Source of the DNA: Streptomyces sp. Root431
GTDB taxonomy: Bacteria; Actinomycetota; Actinomycetes; Streptomycetales; Streptomycetaceae
Assembly (NCBI RefSeq): GCF_001426585.1
Contig: NZ_LMEI01000011.1
Span: 432,240-496,239 of the forward strand
Direction of reading: 5' to 3'
DNA: 64,000 nt
The notes under the pieces were generated by a model. It worked only from the letters and a program-made list of their open reading frames with translations, searched no databases and was not told the DNA's origin. The position numbers were made by a program, and so were the translations under genes. Positions 41,975 through 50,844 of the stretch are shown in pieces (positions within the stretch are counted from its first letter, which is position 1; each line of letters starts with the position of its first letter).

Positions 41975-43261
41975 TCAGCGGAAACGGCCGAGCAGGCCGC
42001 GGACCAGCCGGCCCGCCTTCGCCTTCAGGACGTAGACCGCGTCGACGGCCCGGCCGATCTCGTGGTGCCGCCGGGCGCGCCCCGCCGAGTGGACGCGCCG
42101 GCTCGCGCCCCGGTCGACGAGCTCCGTCCAGAGCGCCTCGTGCCGGGCGGCGATCCGGACGGGGTCGAAGCGTTCCGAGGAGGCGAGCGCCGCCCGCGCG
42201 GTCTTCGCGCGCAGTTCGTCGTCCTCGACGAGCCCGCGCAGCGCCGCCGCCACCGCGGCCACGTCGTCGACCGGCACGAGCCGCCCGTCGACCCCGTCCT
42301 GGATGATCTCGCGCGGTCCGTTCGGGCAGTCGGTCGCCACCACCGGCAGCCCGCAGCGCATCGCCTCCACGATCGTCAGCCCGAAGGACTCCCGCTGCGA
42401 GGTCACCGCCGCGATCGAGCCCTTGACCCACTCCGGTTCCATCGCCTCGACGGCGCCCATGAGGAAGACCTGCCCGCCGAGCCCGTGGTCGGCGATCCGC
42501 CGGGCCAGCGGGGCCGTGAGGTCCTCGGCCGCGTCCCCGGTGCCGTAGATCCGCAGCGTCCAGTCCGGGTGGTCGGTGGCCACCTCCGCGAAGGCGTCGA
42601 CGAGCACGTCGTACCGCTTCACACGGGTGAGCCGGCCCGCCGCCACGACGGTCCTCGCCGCCGGGTCGGCGGGCGGCAGCGCGGGCGCGGGCACGCCGTT
42701 GGGCACGGCCTCGATCCGTACGCCGGGCAGCCCCATCCGCCGGTAGGCGCGGGCGTCGGCCTCGGTGACCGTCGTGACGGCGTCGAGGAGGCGGTACTCG
42801 TGGCCGATGTCCCACCGGAGCCGGCGGCTGTGACCGGCGAGGACCAGGTGCTCCTGGCCGACGAGGACCGGCCCCCGCCGGGCCTGCCGGGCGAGGTGCA
42901 CGTTGAGCCCCGGGCGGGTGCCGACGAGGACGTCGGCCGCGACCCCGCGCAGGTACTCCCCGATCCGGGCGTCGGTGAGCGCGCTGTACTGCTTCCAGCG
43001 GCCGTCGCCGCGCGGGAAGACCTCGGCGGGCCGGTGGAGGTCGGGGTGGTCCCCGTCGTATCCGGGGCTGTCCTCCCGCAGGTCGACGAGGTGACGCAGC
43101 GTCACGTCCGCGGGGAGTCCGAGGACCGGCCGGTCGCGGTGGCGGAACACCGAGACGATCTCGACCTCGTGGCGCCTGGCCAGTTCCTCGGCGAGCGTGA
43201 ACGTCGCCCGGATCGTGCCGCCGTAGTGGTAACCGTTGTGAAGCAGAAAGGAGATGCGCAT
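41975..43261 (-). CDS. GT-B fold glycosyltransferase, family 4
   Basis: A 428-residue glycosyltransferase. The N-terminal Rossmann domain opens MRISFLLHNGYHYGGTIRA, and VPNGVP lies at the domain hinge near 205. The C-terminal domain has AAGRLTRVKRYDVLVDAF near 228 and the donor-binding ESFGLTIVEAMRCGLPVVATD (E-x7-E motif) near 305. It lacks membrane segments and probably uses a nucleotide- or GDP-sugar to build a cell-surface glycan or glycolipid. The last 50 residues are strongly basic and may touch the membrane. It is a single gene between the WYL regulator and a binding-lipoprotein gene on the same strand. Confidence 0.9.
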   Translation of the reverse strand: MRISFLLHNGYHYGGTIRATFTLAEELARRHEVEIVSVFRHRDRPVLGLPADVTLRHLVDLREDSPGYDGDHPDLHRPAEVFPRGDGRWKQYSALTDARIGEYLRGVAADVLVGTRPGLNVHLARQARRGPVLVGQEHLVLAGHSRRLRWDIGHEYRLLDAVTTVTEADARAYRRMGLPGVRIEAVPNGVPAPALPPADPAARTVVAAGRLTRVKRYDVLVDAFAEVATDHPDWTLRIYGTGDAAEDLTAPLARRIADHGLGGQVFLMGAVEAMEPEWVKGSIAAVTSQRESFGLTIVEAMRCGLPVVATDCPNGPREIIQDGVDGRLVPVDDVAAVAAALRGLVEDDELRAKTARAALASSERFDPVRIAARHEALWTELVDRGASRRVHSAGRARRHHEIGRAVDAVYVLKAKAGRLVRGLLGRFR

Positions 43262-43410
43262 CGGGCTGCCGGTTCCCCCCGGTCAGTCAGGCTGTCGGTC
43301 GGTCGGTCGCGCCGACTGTACTGCCGGGACGGACGCCCGTTTGACCGGCAATGTCCCGAGAGCGAGGCCCCACGGGCGAGGCCTCGCGGGCCAGGGGCAC
43401 GGGCGGCGGT

Positions 43411-44703
43411 TCACGGGCGATAGCCGAGTTGGGGCACGGTGGCGCAGTTCTCCGTCATGTCGCCCTGGCCCACCCAGCCCCGGCCGTCCTCCCAACGGGC
43501 CACGGACAGACAGGTGTGACGGGTCTCGGGCGGCCGCGCGAGGCGCTCGAAGCGGACGGGCAGCAGCAGTCCGCGCGCGGTGTACGGCTCCGGACGGTTC
43601 AGGAACTCCTCGACGCACCCACGGGTGAGCCCGGCCCCCGCGAGGCAGGAGCGGGCCGCGTCGGTGAACCACATCGCCGCCGCCCACCCCTCCAACTGCC
43701 ACTGGGACAGCGGCCGTTGCCCCATGGCCGCGCGGAACTCGCGGACCGCGGGATCGCCGGTGTCCTGGTGGTTGCGGCTGGACCCGGTCACCCACAGGGA
43801 GTTCAGGCAGCCGGGGGCGCGGGCGTAGTCGCGGGCGACGGAGGAGGACCAGTTCTGCACGTTGGTGACCTTGGCGTCGACGCGGACCCCGAGCGCCTCC
43901 ATCGCCTCGCACAGCCGCACGTTCCCGTGGGTGTCCATCGCGTCGAAGAGGAGGTCGACCTTCCGGTCCCGCAGATCGGCCGCGACCGCGCGGAAGTTGG
44001 GCAGGGCGAAGTCGACCTGCTCGTCGACGACCTCGTAGCCCTCGGCGCGGAGCCCGTCGGAGACCAGCCGGGCGTACGCGGCGGACGCGGCCTGGTTGTA
44101 CGAGACGACGGCGGCGGTCCGCGCCCCCTTCTCCCGCTCGAACCAGCGGTAGACCTCGGTCCCGCCGTACAGCGTCCCGTCCCAGCCGGGCTTCCCGCCG
44201 GTGCGCGGGGCGGAGCTGCCGTAGATGCCGTAGAGGTGGGGGTAGGTGTCGTAGGCGGGGGTGAGGGGCTGGCCGCCGATGTCGGGGACGCCCGCCTTGG
44301 CGACGAGGGGCGCACCCGCGTAGTTCAGGGCGGTGGTCGCGACGAGGGCGAAGACGTGGCGCTCGTCGATCAGCCGGTGCACGCAGGTGTTGTTGCCGAC
44401 GCCGCTGCCGCCGTCGTCGCAGGTCTCGACCTCGACCCGGCGCCCGTCGAGGCCGCCGCGGGCGTTGAGCGCGTCGAAGTAGGCGCGGGCGCCGTCGCGC
44501 GGCCCGGTGAAGGCCTGCCCGCCGACGGGGCTCGTGGCGCTGGTGATGATCCCGACGCGGAGCGGCTCACCGCCGGAGGGGTTGGCGGTGGGCCGCGTCT
44601 CGAAGGCGCGCTCCGGGAGCCGGCTGCCGCATCCCACGAGGAGCGTGAGCAACACGGCCAGGAGCAGCGCCGCGACCGCTTCAGCAGCCCGGAACGGTGA
44701 CAC
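43411..44703 (-). CDS. Branched-chain-amino-acid-type (LivK/Peripla_BP_6) ABC substrate-binding lipoprotein
   Basis: A 430-residue receptor with lipobox LVGCG (Cys near 25). It shows the type I fold pattern PLRVGIITSATSPVGGQAFTGP, DALNARGGLDGRRVEVETCDDG and LVATTALNYAGAPLVAKAGVPDIGG in sections. Several extra cysteines (NNTCVHR, LCEAM, GCLN, SCLAG, GCVEE, HTCLS, NCATV) suggest disulfides outside the cell. The nearest matching transporter is the LivHMG/LivF system at 45713-49101 on the opposite strand, so this is its likely receptor. The GTG start lies inside the end of the small lipoprotein gene (23-bp overlap). Confidence 0.88.
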   Translation of the reverse strand: MSPFRAAEAVAALLLAVLLTLLVGCGSRLPERAFETRPTANPSGGEPLRVGIITSATSPVGGQAFTGPRDGARAYFDALNARGGLDGRRVEVETCDDGGSGVGNNTCVHRLIDERHVFALVATTALNYAGAPLVAKAGVPDIGGQPLTPAYDTYPHLYGIYGSSAPRTGGKPGWDGTLYGGTEVYRWFEREKGARTAAVVSYNQAASAAYARLVSDGLRAEGYEVVDEQVDFALPNFRAVAADLRDRKVDLLFDAMDTHGNVRLCEAMEALGVRVDAKVTNVQNWSSSVARDYARAPGCLNSLWVTGSSRNHQDTGDPAVREFRAAMGQRPLSQWQLEGWAAAMWFTDAARSCLAGAGLTRGCVEEFLNRPEPYTARGLLLPVRFERLARPPETRHTCLSVARWEDGRGWVGQGDMTENCATVPQLGYRP

Positions 44704-45208
44704 CGCTCAGCTCGACCAGGCCGCAGAGGGTCTTCACGGAGACCTTCCAGGTGCCGTCCTGGAGGATCGAGGTGCCCTGGGAGTCGGGCAGGGCGGGGGC
44801 CCCGCCGACGAGCAGGTCGTAGGTGACGTTGGCTTCGGTGGCCGAGGTGAACTCCACGCCCGTGACCTTCGCCGAGGTCGCGGCCGCGTTCTCGTTGCCG
44901 GCGAAGGCGGCGAGGACCGGCTGCATCGCGGCGCCGTTCTCCAGGACCTTCACCTTCTCGGCCGCGGTGGCCTTCGGATCGAAGAACGTCGTCCAGTTCT
45001 TGGTGATCTCCGCCTCGGCTGCGGCCGGGTCGGCGGGTTCGCCGTCCCCCGGCGGCTGGGCGGTCGTCGCGGGCGGGGGTGTCTCGTAGCCCTGGTTGCC
45101 GCTCGTCCCGTCGTCCGAGCAGCCCGCGACGGCGGGCACGAAGGCCAGGACGGCGACGGCCGCGAGGGCGGCGAGCCGGGGGCGTCCGCCGAGTCGTGCG
45201 AGGACCAT
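44681..45208 (-). CDS. Small lipoprotein, MTB12-antigen-like
   Basis: A 175-residue lipoprotein: signal with lipobox VAGCS (Cys near 25), a Pro/Ala/Asp linker, and a domain of about 115 residues (ITKNWTTFFDPKATAAEKVKVLENG onward) that recalls the low-molecular-weight antigen MTB12/NTF2-like fold. Two cysteines occur at the C-terminal end. Function unknown; it might chaperone or anchor something near the envelope. ATG 45208 is used; a GTG three codons upstream (45217) is equally possible. The 3' end overlaps the binding-lipoprotein gene, so the two lipoproteins are co-expressed. Confidence 0.78.
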   Translation of the reverse strand: MVLARLGGRPRLAALAAVAVLAFVPAVAGCSDDGTSGNQGYETPPPATTAQPPGDGEPADPAAAEAEITKNWTTFFDPKATAAEKVKVLENGAAMQPVLAAFAGNENAAATSAKVTGVEFTSATEANVTYDLLVGGAPALPDSQGTSILQDGTWKVSVKTLCGLVELSGVTVPGC

Positions 45209-45326
45209 GTGGCTCACCACCGGGTGTCTCTCCAGACCGGACGGTCTGCTGCTTCCAGGGTGGGGCGAACCGGGGCATAGTGCAAGGAAAGGAAGAGCCG
45301 AAGGGGAAGCGAATCGAAGGAGGCCC

Positions 45327-45725
45327 GTGCCGAGATCCCGGATCCTGCTCTGGGGCGGTGTCGCGGCGGCCGCCGCGGGCGCGGTGCTGTGCGTCCTCGG
45401 CTGGTACGGGATCTCCGGCGAGCGCTTCGCCGAGCGGCAGCTGCCGTATCTGGCCTCGTGCACGGTGCCGGGGGCGGCGCTGATCGTGGCGGGCGCGGTG
45501 CTCGTCGCGGCGGCGCTGCTGGTGCCCGTACGCCCTCCGGAGGCGAGCCCGCCGGAGCAGGAGGAGACTCCCCCGCCCTCCTCGGACGGCCCGCCCCTCC
45601 GGGTCCCCGGCGGGACCCTGGCCCACCGCCCGGACTGCCCGCTGGTGGCGGGAAAGCCGGAGGCCACGGAGGCGGGGGACGCGCCCCTGGAGCCCTGCCC
45701 GGTATGTGAGCCATGGCCTCCCTGA
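45327..45725 (+). CDS. Small membrane protein with two helices, unknown function
   Basis: A 132-residue protein. Two hydrophobic helices (ILLWGGVAAAAAGAVLCVLGWYG and VPGAALIVAGAVLVAAALLV) are followed by a Pro/Glu-rich segment and a short end containing HRPDCPLVAG and EPCPVCEPWPP, where one Asp-Cys and a CPVC pair might bind zinc. GTG 45327 has GAAGGAGG at ideal distance. The gene overlaps the start of the transporter fusion by 13 bp, so it is probably co-translated with, and may help assemble, the LivHMG system. I do not recognise the family. Confidence 0.75.
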   Translation: MPRSRILLWGGVAAAAAGAVLCVLGWYGISGERFAERQLPYLASCTVPGAALIVAGAVLVAAALLVPVRPPEASPPEQEETPPPSSDGPPLRVPGGTLAHRPDCPLVAGKPEATEAGDAPLEPCPVCEPWPP

Positions 45726-48448
45726 CGTACGAGCTGACCCTCGCCGGCCTCGCGGTCGGCAGCGCCGCCGCGCTCACCGGGATCGGCCTGATCGTCACCT
45801 ACCGGGCGACGGGGGTGCTGAACCTGGCGCACGGCGCCGTCGCCATGATCTGCGCGTACGTCCTGCGGCAGCTGGTCGTCGTGTGGGGCTGGCCGCTGCC
45901 CCTGGGCGCCCTCGTCACGCTCCTGGTCGTCGCCCCCGGCCTCGGCCTGATCCTCGACCGCGGCGTCTTCCGTCCCCTCGCCCTCCTCGGCTCGAACCCC
46001 GCCCAGACCCTGGTGGCCTCGATCGGCGTCTTCGTGCTGCTCGTCGGCGGGGCGGCGCTGCTGTGGGGCGGCGGGGCGCGGGACGACGCGCCGGTGCTGC
46101 TCGGGGACGACCCGTGGACGCAGCTGGCGGCGGTGGTGGCGCTGGCCTGCCTGGTGGCGGCGGTGACCCGCTGGACCCGGTTCGGCCGGGAGCTGCGGGC
46201 GGTGGTGGACAACCGTCCGCTCGCCGTCCTGTCGGGGGTCGACGCGGACCGGGTGGCGGCGGCGGGGTGGGCGTTCGGCTCGTTCACCGCCGGGCTCACG
46301 GGCGTGCTCCTCGCCCCGTACGTACGGCTCGACCCCTACGGGATGCCGCTGCTCGTCATCGAGGTGATCGCGGTCGCGGTGATCGCCCGGATGCGCTCGC
46401 TGCCGGTCGCGGTGGCGGCCGCGATCGCGATCGGGGTGGCCCAGGCACAGCTGACCCGGCTGCACCCGGAGGGCTGGGCGGGGCCGCTGGTGCAGGCGCT
46501 CGGGGCGAACCTGTTCGTGGTGGCGCTCCTGGTGGCGGCGCTGGTCCTGCCGGGCGTGGGCGGCAAGGGCCGCGACGCCCTGCCCCCGCCGCCCCGCGCC
46601 TCCCGCGTCCCCACCCCCGTCTGGCTGGTCACCGGCATCCTGCTCCTCCTCCCCCTCGGCTTCGCGGGCTCGGACCTGCACACGGCGGTGCAGGTCCCGG
46701 CGCTGGCCGTGATCCTGCTGTCCCTCGTCGTGGTGGCGGGCCGGGGCGGCCAGATCGCCCTGGGCCAGGCGGCGTACGCGGGCCTGGGCGCCCTGCTGAC
46801 CGCTCTCCTGGCGACGGCAGGCGTCCCCACCCTCCTGGCCCTGGGACTCGCGGTCCCGATGGTGGCGGTGGTGGGCCTGGTGACGGCCTGGCCGGCGATC
46901 CGGCGCCACGGCCTGGCCCTCGCCCTGGCCACCCTGGCCACCGGGGTGGCGGTGAGCCGCTTCGTCCTCACCCAGCCGTACGCGACGGCCGGCCTGTCCC
47001 TGGGCCGCCCCGCGGGCTTCACCGACGACCGCGCCTACTACGCCCTCGAACTGCTGCTCCTGGCCGGCTGCCTGGCCCTGGTCGCGGCGCTGCGCCGGGG
47101 CCGCACGGGCCGCGCGCTCGCCGCGCTGCGGGACCACGAACCGGGCGCGGAGGCGTCGGGCGTCCCGGTCCCCGGCCTCAAGCTCCTCGCCTTCGTCCTG
47201 GGCGCGGCCCTGGCGGCCCTGGGCGGCGGCCTCCTGGGCATGGGCCTGCGCGCCTTCGACCCGGAGGCGTACGACCCGATACGCGGCCTGCTCTGGTTCG
47301 CCGCCGTCCTGGTCCTGGGCGCCGACAGCCTCCTCACGCCCCTGGCGGCCGCCGCCCTCCTGATCACCCTGGACGCAGGCCCCCAAGCAGGCACGGCAGC
47401 AGCCCTGATAGGCCTACTGGCCACCCAAACAGGCCACCTCCCCCCACTGACGACCTGGCTGACCCCAAGCCCCAAGCCCCCCACCCCGCCGGGCGAGCCA
47501 CACCCCCACGGCCCCACAGCCGCCGACGGCCCGCAACATCCCACGGGCAGGCCCGCACCTCTCCCACCCACCCGCACCGGCGGTGCGGCTCGAAACCCCA
47601 ACCCGACCGCAAGCCGGACGCACCCCCACGGCCCGCCGCCCGCCGACGGCGCCCCACCGCCCACGGGCAAACCCGCACCTCTGTCGACCACCCGCACGGG
47701 CGGTGCGAGTGGGAACCCCAGGCCGACCGGAGGTCGGGCGCACCCCCACCGGCCCGCACCGGGCCACGCACCCGCGCCCCCCACGCCCCCCGCCCCGGAA
47801 CTCCGCGCGGACGACCTCACCCTCACCTACCCCGGAGGGATCACCGCCCTCTCCCACGTCACGATCACCCTCGCCCCCGCCCGCATCACCGCCCTCGTCG
47901 GTCCCAACGGCGCCGGCAAGAGCACCCTCTTCGACTGTCTCGCCGGGACCCTCCACCCCCGCCGGCACCAGGGCCTGATCACGCTCGGCGGCACCGACAT
48001 CACGTCCCGCCCGGCGCACGCCCGGACGCGGCTCGGGATCGCGCGGACCTTCCAGCGGCTCGCCGTGTTCCCGTCGCTCTCCGTCGAGGAGAACGTCCGC
48101 CTCGGCGCGGAGCAGGGCCGGGTCCGGGGCGACCCGGCAGCCGTCGAGCGGAGCCTGCGCCTCTTCGGCCTCGCCGGCCCCGTACGGCACCGCGCCGCCG
48201 CCGACCTGCCCACCGGGACGCTGCGCCGCGTCGAGCTGGCCCGCGCGCTCGCGGGGCGGCCGCACACGCTCCTCCTCGACGAACCCGCCGCCGGCCTGGA
48301 CGCCGACGAGACCGCCGCGCTCGCCCGGATCCTCGCCGCGCTCGCCGCCGACGGCCTGACGGTCCTCGTCGTCGAGCACGACCCGGATCTCGTCGCCGGG
48401 ATCGCCCACACCGTGCACACGATGGAAGGCGGCCGGATCCTGCCATGA
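45713..48448 (+). CDS. LivH-LivM-LivG fusion: branched-chain-amino-acid-type ABC transporter permeases plus ATPase
   Basis: A 911-residue triple fusion. Residues 1-~285 are a LivH permease (LIVTYRATGVLNLAHGAVAMI near 25). Residues ~300-575 are a LivM permease (IALGQAAYAGLGALLTALLA in the middle and the long FDPEAYDPIRGLLWFAAVLVLG near 520). Residues 597-676 are two exact-period 40-residue repeats of a His/Pro/Thr-rich linker. Residues ~695-911 are LivG with Walker A GPNGAGKST (730-738), signature LPTGTLRRVELARAL and Walker B LLLDEPAAGLDADE. LivH, LivM and LivG are normally separate proteins. No frameshift is needed. The stop overlaps livF (ATGA). Confidence 0.9.
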   Translation: MASLTYELTLAGLAVGSAAALTGIGLIVTYRATGVLNLAHGAVAMICAYVLRQLVVVWGWPLPLGALVTLLVVAPGLGLILDRGVFRPLALLGSNPAQTLVASIGVFVLLVGGAALLWGGGARDDAPVLLGDDPWTQLAAVVALACLVAAVTRWTRFGRELRAVVDNRPLAVLSGVDADRVAAAGWAFGSFTAGLTGVLLAPYVRLDPYGMPLLVIEVIAVAVIARMRSLPVAVAAAIAIGVAQAQLTRLHPEGWAGPLVQALGANLFVVALLVAALVLPGVGGKGRDALPPPPRASRVPTPVWLVTGILLLLPLGFAGSDLHTAVQVPALAVILLSLVVVAGRGGQIALGQAAYAGLGALLTALLATAGVPTLLALGLAVPMVAVVGLVTAWPAIRRHGLALALATLATGVAVSRFVLTQPYATAGLSLGRPAGFTDDRAYYALELLLLAGCLALVAALRRGRTGRALAALRDHEPGAEASGVPVPGLKLLAFVLGAALAALGGGLLGMGLRAFDPEAYDPIRGLLWFAAVLVLGADSLLTPLAAAALLITLDAGPQAGTAAALIGLLATQTGHLPPLTTWLTPSPKPPTPPGEPHPHGPTAADGPQHPTGRPAPLPPTRTGGAARNPNPTASRTHPHGPPPADGAPPPTGKPAPLSTTRTGGASGNPRPTGGRAHPHRPAPGHAPAPPTPPAPELRADDLTLTYPGGITALSHVTITLAPARITALVGPNGAGKSTLFDCLAGTLHPRRHQGLITLGGTDITSRPAHARTRLGIARTFQRLAVFPSLSVEENVRLGAEQGRVRGDPAAVERSLRLFGLAGPVRHRAAADLPTGTLRRVELARALAGRPHTLLLDEPAAGLDADETAALARILAALAADGLTVLVVEHDPDLVAGIAHTVHTMEGGRILP
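47501..47765 (+). repeat. Tandem 120-bp repeats encoding the linker of the transporter fusion
   Basis: Copies at 47501-47620 and 47621-47740 plus a partial copy from 47741 all begin CACCCCCAC and have an exact 120-bp (40-codon) period that preserves the reading frame. Within each copy a palindrome around ACCCGCACNGGCGGTGCG can form a hairpin. Differences at many positions show that the duplication is not recent. Confidence 0.85.
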
Positions 48449-49101
48449 GCGTCGAGATGGAGCTGCGCGCGGGCCGGGTCCGCTACGGCCCCCTGGAGGC
48501 CCTGCACGGCCTCGACCTGCCCGTGCCGGCCGGCACCGTCACCGTGCTCCTGGGGCGGAACGGCGCGGGCCGCACCACGGCCCTGCGGGCCCTCGCCGGC
48601 ACGGTGCGGCTCTCCTCCGGCCGGGTGCTGTGGCGCGGCGCCGACGTGACCCGGCTGCCGCCGCACGAGCGGGCGCGCCGCGGGCTGTGCTTCGTACCGG
48701 ATCTGCGCGCGGTGTACGAGGGGCTGACCGTCGCGGAGAACCTCGCGCTCACCGCGCCGGGCGCCCCCGCCCCGTACCCCGAGCTCGTACCGCTGCTGTC
48801 CCGGGCCGCCGGGACCCTCTCCGGCGGGGAGCGCCGGATGCTGGCCCTGTCCCGTGCCCTGCTGGGGCCCGCGCGGGTGGTGCTGGTCGACGAGCCGTCG
48901 CTCGGCATGGCCCCGCCGGTCGCGGCCCGTACGTACGGGCTCCTCGCGGCGCTCGCCGTGGAGCACGGGGCGGCCGTGGTCCTCGCCGAGCAGCGGGTGC
49001 CGGACGGGCTGCCGCGCGGCTCGCTCGTCCACGAGCTGCGGCGCGGCTCCCGCGCGGCCTGCGGAGAGCTGTCCGAGTTCGCCCCGGGCCCCACGGCGTG
49101 A
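48445..49101 (+). CDS. LivF-type ABC ATPase with altered Walker A
   Basis: A 218-residue ATPase, shorter than typical LivF (about 235). The P-loop reads GRNGAGRTT (residues 37-45): the invariant lysine is arginine at 43. Other motifs look intact: LSGGERRMLALSRALLGP, Walker B VVLVDEPSLGMAPP, and a LivF-like AVVLAEQRV. With the lysine lost, ATP hydrolysis at this half of the heterodimer may be reduced, leaving LivG as the active site, as in other asymmetric ABC pairs. The ATG overlaps the stop of the fusion gene. It ends two bases before the convergent Rpf-like gene. Confidence 0.85.
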   Translation: MSVEMELRAGRVRYGPLEALHGLDLPVPAGTVTVLLGRNGAGRTTALRALAGTVRLSSGRVLWRGADVTRLPPHERARRGLCFVPDLRAVYEGLTVAENLALTAPGAPAPYPELVPLLSRAAGTLSGGERRMLALSRALLGPARVVLVDEPSLGMAPPVAARTYGLLAALAVEHGAAVVLAEQRVPDGLPRGSLVHELRRGSRAACGELSEFAPGPTA

Positions 49102-49103
49102 CG

Positions 49104-49844
49104 TCAGAGCGGCGCGATCCGCAGCATCGTGCCGACGACGATCCGGTTCGGGTCGGGCCCGATGAGGCTCCGGTTCGCCGCGTAGAGCGCCTGCCAGCCG
49201 CCCTTGACGGCGAAGCGGCGGGCGATCGAGCCGAGCGAGTCGCCGGGCTGGACGGTGTGGACGCGACCGCTCAGCCCGTACCGCTTGGAGCAGACGGGCC
49301 AGGCGCCCCAGCCCTGGGTGCGGAGGACCTCCTCGGCGATGGTGATCTGCTGCGGGCGGGTGGCCAGGTCGGCGCGCGGGGCGAACTTCGTTCCGCCGTG
49401 CTCGACCCAGGTGGGCTGCCAGAACTGGAGCCCGCCGTAGAAGCCGTTGCCGGTGTTGATGTGCCAGCGGCCGCTGCTCTCGCACTCGGCGACGCATCCC
49501 CACGGCCATTGGTCGACGGCGCAGGCGTATCCGGGCACCGCGGCCGCCGCGCGCACGGCGTCGGCGGAGGCGGCCAGCGCCCCGGAAACCGTCTCCGGGA
49601 CACCCGCCCCGGAAACCGTCCCCGGGACCCCCACTCCGGCACCCGTCCCGGCCGCCGCTCCGGCCGCCGCTCCCGCCGCCACCCCGGACATCGCCCCCGC
49701 CGTCGCCCCGGCCACCGGCGCGACGGCGGTCTCCCACGGTCCCTCGGACGCGTCACGCGCCTGCGCGGACACCGGCGTCAGGGTGATCAGCGCCGCCGCC
49801 GCGGCCGCCACGGAGCCGGCCGTCCAAAATCGGATCTTCGACAT
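49104..49844 (-). CDS. Resuscitation-promoting-factor-like transglycosylase with LysM
   Basis: A 246-residue secreted muralytic enzyme. A signal peptide (about 1-29) ends AQARD; a ~70-residue Ala/Gly/Val-rich spacer follows. The Rpf catalytic domain (about 110-190) contains WGCVAECESSGRWHINTGNGFYGGLQF (in parts) with the catalytic glutamate in AECESSGRW, and PTWVEHGGTKFAPRA. A LysM module (about 195-246, HTVQPGDSLGSIARRF) binds peptidoglycan. Such enzymes cleave glycan strands and promote spore germination or growth restart in Streptomyces. It is convergent with livF, and its own promoter region lies in the 217 bp before the next gene. Confidence 0.92.
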   Translation of the reverse strand: MSKIRFWTAGSVAAAAAALITLTPVSAQARDASEGPWETAVAPVAGATAGAMSGVAAGAAAGAAAGTGAGVGVPGTVSGAGVPETVSGALAASADAVRAAAAVPGYACAVDQWPWGCVAECESSGRWHINTGNGFYGGLQFWQPTWVEHGGTKFAPRADLATRPQQITIAEEVLRTQGWGAWPVCSKRYGLSGRVHTVQPGDSLGSIARRFAVKGGWQALYAANRSLIGPDPNRIVVGTMLRIAPL

Positions 49845-50061
49845 CGGGGCAGGCTAGGCAGCCTCGCGGCACCCCCGGCCCGTGCCGCGCGGAACACTGT
49901 TCACACCCCACCCGGTCGGAGGCACGGGCCCCGCCGCACACACCACTGGCAAGTTGCCTCGCTTCCACGCGTGACCCCGGCCGATCCTGACCCGTTGAAC
50001 TCGGCATGAGACGCCCGGGATCGGCCCGGCGTCCCCCCGTACCGAGTCCAGGGAGCCCCCC

Positions 50062-50844
50062 GTGCCGCGCATGCTCGACGTCAGCGAGGACGTACGCGCC
50101 GAGATCGGCGACGAAGAAGCCGACCGGCTGCTTGCCGGCGACAACGCCCCGGGCAGCTACGACTGCACCTCCTGCCGCACGCCGGGGGACTCCGAGCAGG
50201 AGCGCACCAGCACGGTGCTGTTCGTCGGTGAGGAGACCGCGGTTCTCGCGTTCGCCCACGCCAGCTGCATCCCGTCGCAGGTCGTCAAGGTCGCCGAGGC
50301 GCAGCTCCAGGGCGCCGTCGCCTCGATCACGGCGTCGGACGCCGCCGACGCGCTGTCCGCCGCCCACCCCGAGCAAGCCGTGCTCGGCGTCACCAGCGGT
50401 CTCGTCCTGATCGAGGGCGAGCTGCACCCGGCGCTGGTCGTGGAGCCGACCGCCCCCGTGGCCCGCCCGGGCACGGACGGCCTCGTCGACGAGTTCCTGC
50501 CGCTCCTCGCGGAGCAGGGCTTCCGGCCCGTCAACGACCTCGGCGAGAAGCCCGCGGTGCTGCCGGGCTGGTCGGTCCTGGTCGCCATGGGCCAGCTGCA
50601 CTCCGTCCTCCAGCCGGGGCCGAACGGCGCCGGCCAGGCCGCCTGGTGGCAGGCGCACCAGCCGCTCCAGGTCACCGAGGGCTGGCGTGCGGCGGCCAAC
50701 AAGTCGCACACGGTCCTGGTCTTCGCCGCGCCGGTGGGCTCCATCGGCCAGCAGCCGCGAGAGGACTTGCTGCGCGACGCCCTGGAGAAGGCCGCGGCGA
50801 ACGGACGCCTGGTGGCGGCCGCGATGCCGCTGGCCGGCACCTGA
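50062..50844 (+). CDS. Conserved actinobacterial protein with possible zinc site, unknown function
   Basis: A 260-residue cytoplasmic protein without membrane segments or known motif. Cysteines in YDCTSCRTPG (near residue 36) and the later AHASCIPSQ (near 72) form a C-x2-C ... H-x2-C arrangement able to bind zinc. The rest is a regular alpha/beta sequence with no enzyme signature I can name. GTG 50062 follows GGGAG; an internal ATG four codons later is also possible. Its TGA overlaps the ATG of the next gene (TGATG), so the pair is an operon. Similar pairs occur next to der in other streptomycetes to my recollection. Confidence 0.72.
   Translation: MPRMLDVSEDVRAEIGDEEADRLLAGDNAPGSYDCTSCRTPGDSEQERTSTVLFVGEETAVLAFAHASCIPSQVVKVAEAQLQGAVASITASDAADALSAAHPEQAVLGVTSGLVLIEGELHPALVVEPTAPVARPGTDGLVDEFLPLLAEQGFRPVNDLGEKPAVLPGWSVLVAMGQLHSVLQPGPNGAGQAAWWQAHQPLQVTEGWRAAANKSHTVLVFAAPVGSIGQQPREDLLRDALEKAAANGRLVAAAMPLAGT

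Noticed and set aside
47501..47765. CRISPR-like array
   Set aside because: The repeats are contiguous 120-bp units within a coding frame, without spacers or cas genes.
45706..49101. Possible frameshift within the transporter region because several frames are open
   Set aside because: One continuous frame (45713-48448) encodes all three Liv modules in order, with an ATGA overlap to livF. No shift is needed.
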